Source: Flavobacterium psychrophilum (GTDB lineage: Bacteria; Bacteroidota; Bacteroidia; Flavobacteriales; Flavobacteriaceae). Taken from it: a stretch of 5,719 nt of DNA. The stretch spans positions 1 through 5,719 of the forward strand of contig CAMCTL010000195.1 of NCBI GenBank assembly GCA_945878515.1. The letters are read 5' to 3'. The position numbers were made by a program, and so were the translations under genes. The notes beneath the pieces were generated by a model. That model saw only the letters and a program-made list of their open reading frames with translations. It ran no database searches and was not told the DNA's origin. Below, piece after piece: positions 1 to 5,719 of this stretch. The stretch's first letter is position 1, and each line of letters opens with the position of its first letter.

Positions 1-366
1 ACCTTCTTACCTGTAGAGGCAAAAACAAAGGAACTTGATATGTTTATTAGCAATGTCAAATTTGTGAAAGTTGCAGGTGATGATGGCATAGTTATTAACA
101 AGAAATTGAAGTTTGATAATTCATTTTTAGCATATCCAAATCCATCTAAAGGCAAAGTAAATTTGATGTTATTTAGTAATAGTGATAACAATGCTGATAT
201 AATACTAAGCGACCTATTAGGTAGAACTATTTATAAGTCTTCTGCCGATTTAAAAGTCGGAAGAAATGAATTAGATTTTAACTTTAATGTAACATCTGGA
301 ACTTATATTCTAAAAGTTTATAGTAAGGAAACAGATTATGGTACTTCTAAAATTATATTTAAATAA
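1..366 (+). CDS. T9SS type A sorting domain-containing protein, C-terminal part (5' end outside window)
   Basis: The reading frame is open from base 1, so this is the last 121 codons of a longer gene; the ATG at 40 is probably internal. Roughly the last 79 residues (from about base 127) look like a type IX secretion C-terminal sorting domain. They contain the YPNPSKG motif (133-153), a LSDLLGRTIYK strand motif, a GTYILKVYS segment and a basic-hydrophobic end, KIIFK. In this family the domain directs a protein with a Sec signal peptide through the outer-membrane T9SS, where it is cleaved and the cargo is released or anchored on the surface. The cargo domain lies upstream, so substrate and activity cannot be told. 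The gene ends at TAA 364-366, followed by a strong terminator. It appears more AT-rich than the next two genes. I am confident of the domain, not of the protein's role. Confidence 0.88.
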   Translation, partial: TFLPVEAKTKELDMFISNVKFVKVAGDDGIVINKKLKFDNSFLAYPNPSKGKVNLMLFSNSDNNADIILSDLLGRTIYKSSADLKVGRNELDFNFNVTSGTYILKVYSKETDYGTSKIIFK

Positions 367-421
367 ATAAAACCCTTACTGGTAGTCTAATTCATTTTGA
401 AACTACATAATATGATAAACC

Positions 422-450
422 AAGAGAGCTACTAGTTAGCTCTCTTTTTT
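422..450 (+). terminator. Intrinsic terminator after the T9SS-cargo gene
   Basis: A perfect 10-bp stem (422-431 pairing with 437-446) closes a 5-base loop, CTAGT. A run of T from 445 to 450 overlaps the base of the stem. It lies 56 bases after the upstream stop codon and is oriented to end that transcript. It could also slow transcription arriving from the DUF1697 gene on the other strand, but that side has no clear T-tract. Confidence 0.88.
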
Positions 451-561
451 ATTTAAAAAGAAATAGGTTTTAATTGTGTTTAATAATCAAAAATCATTGA
501 AAAATATGACTATCAAAAATTCATTTGTGAAAATTCTAAATCTAAAATCGTATGATAAATT

Positions 562-1101
562 TTACTGATACCGTTGAAGCAGTTGCAGGACAGTATTCCA
601 ATTTCGAATCGTTGCTGTAACATTCAATTTTTTCTCTATGTATTTCTGGTCAAACCTTGTTTTTCCTGCACCAACGGCATATTTAATGTAAATTCTGTTG
701 GCGTCAATACTAGCTTCGTCTGGTTTCACTTGGCTCATTTTTAAATCATTGATGCTGTCAATTCTCAAAGTTGTGGAAATAAAAGCCACGTATAATTTTT
801 TAATATCAAAATCCTTTTCTTTCAAAAAAGGATTGTTCTGAAAACAGGCTTCCAAATCAGCTTTGCCAATAACGACAACAGGAACTTCGTGACCAAATGC
901 CTTGAAAATTTCCTGTTTGATTTTGAAACCAACAGCGGCAGGATTTTCTTCCTCGGTATCGACAAAAACATTTCCAGATTGAATATAAGTTTGCACATTT
1001 TGGAAACCTATAGCTTCCAAAGTCGATTTTAAGGCCTCCATTTTCATTATATTGTGACCTGAAACATTGATACCTCGAAGGAGTGCAAGATGGGTTGTCA
1101 T
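562..1101 (-). CDS. DUF1697 family protein
   Basis: This is a complete 179-residue protein, the usual size for DUF1697 (PF08002), a widespread single-domain family of unknown biochemical function. Family hallmarks seen are LLRGINVSG at residues 7-15, the segment GFQNVQTYIQSGNVFV at 32-47, NPF at 90-92, and the C-terminal TIRNWNTV at 164-171. There is no signal peptide or membrane segment, so it is probably cytoplasmic. The ATG at 1099-1101 is favoured because the family's N-terminal motif begins only a few residues later and a good promoter lies about 20 bases upstream. No Shine-Dalgarno sequence is visible, as usual for this phylum. The gene is monocistronic, diverges from recG, and points toward the T9SS-cargo gene. 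The family call is firm; I assign no function. Confidence 0.9.
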   Translation of the reverse strand: MTTHLALLRGINVSGHNIMKMEALKSTLEAIGFQNVQTYIQSGNVFVDTEEENPAAVGFKIKQEIFKAFGHEVPVVVIGKADLEACFQNNPFLKEKDFDIKKLYVAFISTTLRIDSINDLKMSQVKPDEASIDANRIYIKYAVGAGKTRFDQKYIEKKLNVTATIRNWNTVLQLLQRYQ

Positions 1102-1121
1102 TTTTTATGTCTTTTAAAATT

Positions 1122-1152
1122 CAAATGTACTTTATACTAATCGAATACCAAA
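1122..1152 (-). promoter_or_regulatory. Bacteroidota-type promoter for the DUF1697 gene
   Basis: On the minus strand, TTTG (1149-1152) is followed after 19 bases by TACATTTG (1122-1129). This matches the known -33 TTTG / -7 TAnnTTTG pattern of the Bacteroidota primary sigma factor exactly. Transcription would start around 1114-1118, giving a leader of roughly 15 bases before the ATG at 1101. The start point is inferred from spacing only. Confidence 0.65.
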
Positions 1153-1202
1153 CAATTGTATTTTCTATTTTACAAACAAAAAACTATCTTCGCTTTAAAT
1201 AA

Positions 1203-1233
1203 TTGACAAAATAAATAACACTTAATGATTTTG
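1203..1233 (+). promoter_or_regulatory. Candidate recG promoter
   Basis: TTG at 1203-1205 is separated by 20 bases from TGATTTTG at 1226-1233, which has one mismatch (A to G at the second base) to the TAnnTTTG -7 element. Transcription would start near 1240, leaving a leader of about 30 bases made mostly of the 7-base tandem repeat before the recG ATG. The match is imperfect and the region is AT-rich, so this remains tentative. Confidence 0.38.
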
Positions 1234-1243
1234 TATTTCAACA

Positions 1244-1271
1244 AATCTGAAATCTGAAATCTGAAATCTAA
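1244..1271 (+). repeat. 7-base tandem repeat directly before the recG start codon
   Basis: Four head-to-tail units of AATCTGA occupy 1244-1250, 1251-1257, 1258-1264 and 1265-1271. The first three are identical and the last is AATCTAA. The array ends one base before the ATG at 1273, so it fills the position where a ribosome-binding region would be. A change in copy number would alter leader length but not the reading frame of recG. Confidence 0.9.
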
Positions 1272-1272
1272 A

Positions 1273-3378
1273 ATGGTTAATCTCCTAGAAACTCCCATCG
1301 AATTCCTCAAAGGCGTCGGTCCCAACCGCGGGACTTTGTTGCGCAAGGAATTGGGAATTCACAAGTATGGTCATTTGCTCAATTTTTTCCCCAATCGATA
1401 CATTGACAGAACGTGTTATTATAAGATTAACGAATTGCAAAACAATATTGCCGAAGTCCAAATCATCGGCAAAATCATCAACATCAAAACCGTTGAATTT
1501 GGTAAAAACCAAAAAAGATTGGTCGCCACATTCGTGGATGATACGGGACAAATGGAACTCGTTTGGTTTCAAGGCCACAAATGGATTCGTGAAAGTTTGA
1601 AGCTCAATGAAATCTGCGTGATTTTCGGAAAATGCACTTCGTTTGGAAATACGTTCAATATGGCGCATCCCGAAATCGAGTTGATGTCAGAACACGAACA
1701 AAGCCTACGTTCGGCAATGCAACCCGTTTATCCATCAACAGAAACCTTGGCAAACAGGGGGATTTCCAATAGGGCAATCAATAAAATGATGCAACAATTG
1801 TTCTTGGAAACCCAAGCCAAATTCGCTGAAACCTTACCCGATTATTTAACCGCCGAATTAAAACTGATTCCCAAAAATGCGGCTTTGTTCAACATTCATT
1901 TTCCTAAAAGTGCCGAAGCTTTGGCGAAAGCCCAATTCCGATTGAAATTTGAGGAATTGTTTTATATCCAATTACAATTAATAACCAAAAACCTCATTCG
2001 GAAACACAAAATAAAAGGACATCCGTTTACCAAAGTAGGCGAATATTTCAATAATTTTTACCAAAACCATTTGCCTTTTGAACTAACCAATGCTCAAAAA
2101 AGAGTCATCAAGGAAATTCGAATCGATATGGGAAGCAATGCCCAAATGAACCGATTGCTGCAAGGTGATGTGGGTTCTGGAAAAACAATTGTCGCCTTGA
2201 TGAGTATGCTCATTGCCTTGGATAACGGTTTTCAATCCTGTTTGATGGCACCAACAGAAATTTTGGCTAACCAACATTTTAATGGTTTATCAGAATTAGC
2301 CAAGGAACTAAAAATCAATATAAAAATACTGACTGGTTCTACTAAAATTGCTGCACGAAGAATCATTCACGAAGAACTCGAAAACGGAACTTTACATATT
2401 CTAATTGGCACACACGCTTTGTTGGAAGACAAGGTAAAATTCTATAATCTGGGCTTGGCTGTGATTGACGAACAACATCGTTTTGGAGTGGAACAGCGTT
2501 CAAAATTATGGAAGAAAAACGAAATTCCACCACACGTTTTAGTAATGACCGCCACTCCTATTCCAAGAACTTTGGCAATGAGTTTGTATGGTGATTTAGA
2601 TATTTCGGTGATTGACGAATTGCCACCGGGACGAAAACCGATACAAACCGTGCATCGATTTGATAGCAACCGATTGAAAGTCTGGAAATTTATCCGTGAC
2701 GAAATTGCGATTGGCAGACAAATTTATATCGTCTATCCGTTGATTGAAGAATCCAAAACTATGGATTTGAAGGATTTGATGGACGGTTACGAAAGTATTT
2801 CTCGTGATTTTCCATTACCACAATATGCCATTTCTATCCTTCACGGGAAAATGAAACCAGCCGATAAGGATGCCGAAATGAAACGCTTTGCCGAAGGAAA
2901 AACCAATATTATGGTCGCTACAACGGTGATTGAAGTCGGTGTAAATATTCCGAATGCCAGCGTAATGATTATCGAAAGTGCGGAACGTTTTGGTTTGTCG
3001 CAACTCCACCAGTTACGTGGTCGTGTAGGTCGTGGTGCCGAGCAAAGTTATTGCATCCTGATGACGAGTCACAAATTGAGTTCCGACAGTAAAACCCGAA
3101 TGGAAACGATGACAAGAACCAATGACGGTTTCGAAATTGCCGAAGTCGATCTCAAACTACGAGGTCCAGGCGACTTGATGGGAACACAACAAAGCGGTGT
3201 CCTAAATCTACAAATTGCAGATATTGTTCGAGATAGAGATATTTTGCAATTGGCACGCAATTATGCCTTGAATATTCTTAAAGATGATGCGCCAATGCAA
3301 AAGCCGGAAAATGCTATTTTGCGAGCCACATATATAGAATTGACTAAAAAGAAAAATATCTGGAATTATATAAGTTGA
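1273..3378 (+). CDS. recG: ATP-dependent DNA helicase RecG
   Basis: This complete 701-residue protein is close to the usual RecG length (about 690). RecG is a superfamily 2 helicase that binds branched DNA, drives regression of stalled forks and migrates Holliday junctions in the cytoplasm. The N-terminal region has the GVGPNR motif (residues 14-19), a helix-hairpin-like segment and the OB-fold wedge domain (about 55-145). Helicase motifs follow: Walker A GDVGSGKT (298-305), DEQH box (399-402), TATPIPRT (426-433), the HGKMKP segment of the second helicase lobe, TTVIEVGVNIPNA (550-562) and QLRGRVGRG (580-588). The RecG-specific C-terminal LKLRGPGD segment is also present. All catalytic motifs look intact. 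The ATG follows the 7-base repeat and starts at the family's normal N-terminus. It diverges from the DUF1697 gene and converges on the PBP2 gene. The last codons recur at the right edge of the window (5680-5719). Confidence 0.98.
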   Translation: MVNLLETPIEFLKGVGPNRGTLLRKELGIHKYGHLLNFFPNRYIDRTCYYKINELQNNIAEVQIIGKIINIKTVEFGKNQKRLVATFVDDTGQMELVWFQGHKWIRESLKLNEICVIFGKCTSFGNTFNMAHPEIELMSEHEQSLRSAMQPVYPSTETLANRGISNRAINKMMQQLFLETQAKFAETLPDYLTAELKLIPKNAALFNIHFPKSAEALAKAQFRLKFEELFYIQLQLITKNLIRKHKIKGHPFTKVGEYFNNFYQNHLPFELTNAQKRVIKEIRIDMGSNAQMNRLLQGDVGSGKTIVALMSMLIALDNGFQSCLMAPTEILANQHFNGLSELAKELKINIKILTGSTKIAARRIIHEELENGTLHILIGTHALLEDKVKFYNLGLAVIDEQHRFGVEQRSKLWKKNEIPPHVLVMTATPIPRTLAMSLYGDLDISVIDELPPGRKPIQTVHRFDSNRLKVWKFIRDEIAIGRQIYIVYPLIEESKTMDLKDLMDGYESISRDFPLPQYAISILHGKMKPADKDAEMKRFAEGKTNIMVATTVIEVGVNIPNASVMIIESAERFGLSQLHQLRGRVGRGAEQSYCILMTSHKLSSDSKTRMETMTRTNDGFEIAEVDLKLRGPGDLMGTQQSGVLNLQIADIVRDRDILQLARNYALNILKDDAPMQKPENAILRATYIELTKKKNIWNYIS
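3319..3358 (+). repeat. recG 3'-end segment repeated at 5680-5719
   Basis: This is the recG-internal copy of a 40-base direct repeat and encodes LRATYIELTKKKN (residues 683-695). It matches 5680-5719 at 36 of 40 bases by eye. The four differences (CGA/AGA, ACA/ACT, ATA/ATT, AAA/AAG) all leave the amino acid unchanged. The copies are 2361 bases apart in the same orientation, with the PBP2 gene between them. Confidence 0.9.
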
Positions 3379-3407
3379 AAGACAATTGGCTAAACCAAAA
3401 TTTGTTA

Positions 3408-5345
3408 CTACTTAAAAAGTTTGTTGCTTCCTTTTTTTGGAAAAAAATAATCCTCTAAACTAGGAAAGCCTTTAGGTATTCTTCTAAAAACAGATGCTGA
3501 ATCTACTCGTCCATCGATATATTTATCATATTGATATTTCAAACTTTTTTCTAAAACGCTCTTTTCTAAATCTGTTCTTGTAATTTTTCCACGTAAATAT
3601 TTTTCTATCATCAAACTGGCTATCGGACCCGCGACTGATGCTCCAAAACCTCCATTTTCAACAAAAATTGCTATCGCAATCTTCGGATTGTTTTTTGGCG
3701 CAAATGCTACAAAAATAGAATGATCTTCCATCTTAACCCTTTCGCCACCAATTATCGCATAATTTTCTGCCGTTCCGGTTTTTCCGCAAATAGCAATTCC
3801 TTTGACACGCAAATCACTTGCAGTTCCAAAATTATAAACATCAAAAAGACCCGAAATCATTGGGGTAAAATAATAATTATCGATTGTACTATTATGTTTT
3901 ATTTGAAATTTTTCATTTATCCTTCCACCTTTAATTTCTTTTATGATATGCGGTATAAAATAAAAACCTTCGTTGGCAACTACGGAAATCATATTGGCTA
4001 GTTGAATAGGAGTTGCCAAAACTTCTCCTTGACCAATGGCATTAGAAACTATTGTTGCACTGCGCCAACCTCCATTTGGATACATTTCTTTATAGGTTTG
4101 AGATGTCGGGATATAACCTCTTTTGCCGGTAGGTAAATCATATCCCAAGAATGAACCCAAGCCAAAACTTTTTACATGCTGGCTCCAAGCATCTACTCCT
4201 AGTGCAGGATCAGGATATTTATTAATGGTTTTCATAAATACTTTTGCAAAATAAGTATTGCACGAATTGTAAATTCCATTGTGAAATTGATGAGGCCCAA
4301 AACCGTGGCACTTCATAAAACTTCCTCTGCCGTAACTAAATCCATTGCGACACATAAAGGTTGTACTCTCATTTACAACTTCTTCTTGTAAACCTATTAA
4401 GCCCGTTATAATTTTGAATGGCGAACCAGGAGGGTATTCTGCTAACAATCCTCTGTCATATAATGGCTTTGCTAAAGAATCATTGTATAACTTAGTAAAA
4501 TTTTTTGATCGTTGTCTTCCCACTAAAATGGCGGGATCATAATTGGGAGCAGTTACTAATGCTAAGATTTCACCTGTTTTTGGTTCAAGTGCTACTATGC
4601 CGCCACGTTTGTTGACCATTAATTCTTCGCCAAATTTTTGTAAATCAATATCAATAGTCAACTGGATATCCTGACCCCGAACAGGTTTTCTATCAAGTGT
4701 ACCTTGTTTATAGGATCCAATATCTTTGTTAAATTTGTTCATTTGTCGGTATTTTAAACCTTTAATGCCACGTAAAAATATTTCATAACTTTGTTCTACG
4801 CCTTGGTTACCTATTAAATCACCACTTTTGTAATAAGAATTAGTAGCAATTATTGTAGAATTTGCTTGAGATATAGACCCAAAAACATTGGCCCCAACTT
4901 TTACTTTATAATCTCTCAAGGATCGTTTCACAACTTCGAAACCGGGTTCATATTTTCGCAATTTTTCTTTCAAAGCGGCATATTCAATACTATTTAACGG
5001 TGGTAAAAAAACAGAGCGCAATCTAGGGTTATAAAGAGTTGCTATGCCCATTAAACTATCGAAAGTTGGTCGAGAAATGTGTAATAATTTACAAAATGCT
5101 TTTTTATCACTATTTTTAACTTCATTTGGCGTCACCATTATGTCATAAGAAATTTGATTGCCAACCAATAATTTTCCATACCTATCATAAATTTTGCCTC
5201 GTGGTGGATAATCATAAATGATTCGGATGGCATTATTGTCTGATTTTAATTTCAAGGTATCATCAATAATTTGAAGGTAGAAAAGACGAATCAAAATCAG
5301 AATCGCTGAAATGATAATTAGGTAAGGAAATAAGTCTTTTCTCAT
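3408..5345 (-). CDS. mrdA: Penicillin-binding protein 2 (class B, elongation transpeptidase)
   Basis: This complete 645-residue protein has the length expected for PBP2, the DD-transpeptidase that cross-links new peptidoglycan with RodA and the Mre proteins during elongation. A single N-terminal membrane anchor lies at about residues 7-27. The conserved YPPRGKIYDRYGKLL segment (46-60) opens the PBP dimer (pedestal) domain, up to about 195. The transpeptidase domain (about 245-580) has the active-site SPFK (S308, K311), SCN (361-363) and KTGT (522-525). A charged tail of about 60 residues follows. The ATG at 5345 is the only sensible start: an in-frame TGA lies six codons upstream (5364-5366) and the anchor begins at once. 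Its stop is 29 bases from the convergent recG stop. Unlike the usual mreCD-mrdA-rodA cluster, no mreD lies upstream and no rodA downstream. It appears more AT-rich than recG. Division-type FtsI is less likely given the PBP2-like pedestal start, the CH-rich insert before SCN and the lack of a PASTA domain. Confidence 0.95.
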   Translation of the reverse strand: MRKDLFPYLIIISAILILIRLFYLQIIDDTLKLKSDNNAIRIIYDYPPRGKIYDRYGKLLVGNQISYDIMVTPNEVKNSDKKAFCKLLHISRPTFDSLMGIATLYNPRLRSVFLPPLNSIEYAALKEKLRKYEPGFEVVKRSLRDYKVKVGANVFGSISQANSTIIATNSYYKSGDLIGNQGVEQSYEIFLRGIKGLKYRQMNKFNKDIGSYKQGTLDRKPVRGQDIQLTIDIDLQKFGEELMVNKRGGIVALEPKTGEILALVTAPNYDPAILVGRQRSKNFTKLYNDSLAKPLYDRGLLAEYPPGSPFKIITGLIGLQEEVVNESTTFMCRNGFSYGRGSFMKCHGFGPHQFHNGIYNSCNTYFAKVFMKTINKYPDPALGVDAWSQHVKSFGLGSFLGYDLPTGKRGYIPTSQTYKEMYPNGGWRSATIVSNAIGQGEVLATPIQLANMISVVANEGFYFIPHIIKEIKGGRINEKFQIKHNSTIDNYYFTPMISGLFDVYNFGTASDLRVKGIAICGKTGTAENYAIIGGERVKMEDHSIFVAFAPKNNPKIAIAIFVENGGFGASVAGPIASLMIEKYLRGKITRTDLEKSVLEKSLKYQYDKYIDGRVDSASVFRRIPKGFPSLEDYFFPKKGSNKLFK

Positions 5346-5661
5346 CGATTGGAATGGGCAGATTCAAGAAATAAATGCAACTTTTTACTGATTTGCTTAT
5401 TTATGTAAAGATACTTGGTTTGCTGTTTTATAACCAAATCTTTTTCTCGGTCTATTCTTTAGTTTATTGTACAATTTGCTCAGCAATTTACTGATAGAAC
5501 TATTGTAATATTGTTTTTAAACTGAAACGGGAAAAGGAGTCATTAATATTTAAAAAATGTGACAGTACTGAACATTATTGGCTTCAATAAAAACAACATT
5601 TTTAAAACAAAAAATTAATAATAACAATGCGTTATAACTACGAATTTATTCTTCACTATGA
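5346..5661. other. AT-rich intergenic region without a recognisable gene
   Basis: About 316 bases separate the PBP2 start codon from the recG-like fragment. There is no open frame of meaningful length on either strand, and no mreD-like coding sequence where one might be expected. It contains the candidate PBP2 promoter (5406-5438) and long A/T runs around 5588-5626. A 12-codon frame, ATG 5627 to TGA 5663-5665 (MRYNYEFILHYE), overlaps the ATG at 5662 by the four bases ATGA. I see no tRNA, strong hairpin or riboswitch-like structure. Confidence 0.6.
5406..5438 (-). promoter_or_regulatory. Candidate promoter for the PBP2 gene
   Basis: On the minus strand, TTTG (5435-5438) precedes TATCTTTA (5406-5413) by 21 bases. 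The second element matches TAnnTTTG except for the last base. This would give a leader of roughly 55 bases to the ATG at 5345. It is the best match I found by eye upstream of the gene, but AT-rich DNA yields such near-matches by chance. Confidence 0.33.
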
Positions 5662-5719
5662 ATGACCAAACGAATGAATTTGAGAGCCACTTATATTGAA
5701 TTGACTAAGAAGAAAAATA
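5662..5719 (+). pseudogene. Second copy of the recG 3' end (fragment, runs off the window)
   Basis: An ATG at 5662-5664 opens a frame reading MTKRMN and then LRATYIELTKKKN up to the window edge. The last 13 residues are identical to residues 683-695 of the RecG encoded at 1273-3378, although 4 of the 40 bases differ. A weaker in-frame similarity may extend upstream: MTKRMN against MQKPEN of RecG, with two codons missing. In recG only six more codons (IWNYIS) and a stop follow, so this copy would end about 20 bases past the window if it stays colinear. It lacks all helicase motifs and cannot be a helicase. It is most simply a displaced or duplicated recG tail; whether it is translated as a short peptide is unknown. 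Confidence 0.65.

Noticed and set aside
486..525. Near-direct repeat, ATCAAAAATCATT at 486-498 and ATCAAAAATTCATT at 512-525
   Set aside because: It is short and A/T-rich in very AT-rich intergenic DNA; such pairs are expected by chance, and nothing suggests a regulator site.
1285..1668. 127-codon open frame on the minus strand inside recG, and shorter ones at 2083-2277, 2442-2669, 2815-3009 and 3069-3260
   Set aside because: All lie antisense within the well-supported recG frame, show no recognisable domain and look like mirror products of its codon bias.
3383..3404. Possible hairpin terminator between the convergent recG and PBP2 stops (TTGG 3386-3389 with CCAA 3395-3398)
   Set aside because: The stem is only 4 bp with a bulged extension and no T-tract on either side. 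I see no convincing terminator in the 29-base gap.
3720..4001. 93-codon plus-strand open frame inside the PBP2 gene, and another at 4345-4542
   Set aside because: Both are antisense to intact PBP2 coding sequence with all motifs present; the translations resemble no family I know.
5346..5405. Residual mreD coding sequence upstream of the PBP2 gene, as in a typical rod operon
   Set aside because: The frames read toward the PBP2 start are broken by stops (for example TGA at 5364-5366 in frame with PBP2) and no MreD-like hydrophobic stretch is visible.
3319..5719. A complete mobile element bounded by the recG-tail repeats as att sites
   Set aside because: The segment has no integrase, transposase or other mobility gene. 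The repeats have no long perfect core (longest identical run about 11 bases) and no terminal inverted repeats were seen. I keep only the weaker statement that the repeats exist and need explaining.

Overview
The window looks like chromosomal DNA from a member of the Bacteroidota, most likely a flavobacterium. Three things point there. The left-hand gene ends in a type IX secretion (T9SS) type A sorting domain. The DNA is AT-rich, with A/T-rich leaders and no Shine-Dalgarno sequences before the start codons. A good match to the Bacteroidota promoter (TTTG, 19 bases, TAnnTTTG) lies upstream of one gene. The genus is an inference.

Layout, left to right. (1) <1-366, +: the C-terminal end of a secreted or surface protein with a T9SS sorting domain, closed by a strong intrinsic terminator at 422-450. 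(2) 562-1101, -: a complete DUF1697 family protein of unknown function. (3) 1102-1272: a divergent intergenic region with candidate promoters in both directions and a 7-base tandem repeat that runs up to the recG start codon. (4) 1273-3378, +: complete recG, the branched-DNA helicase. (5) 3408-5345, -: a complete class B penicillin-binding protein 2 (mrdA/pbp2), convergent with recG, with 29 bases between the stop codons. (6) 5346-5719: AT-rich DNA without a substantial gene. Its last 40 bases are a diverged copy of the 3' end of recG, cut by the window edge.

The genes are ordinary housekeeping functions and do not form one pathway: RecG remodels stalled forks and recombination intermediates, while PBP2 cross-links peptidoglycan during elongation. 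The main oddity is structural. The PBP2 gene stands alone, without mreC/mreD or rodA beside it, and appears more AT-rich than recG and the DUF1697 gene. It is bracketed by the real recG 3' end and a second copy of that end. The two copies differ at 4 of 40 bases, and all four differences are synonymous. This suggests a past insertion, duplication or recombination at the recG 3' end, or a strain-mixing assembly artefact. I see no recombinase, transposase, CRISPR array, tRNA or rRNA, and no convincing new multi-gene system.
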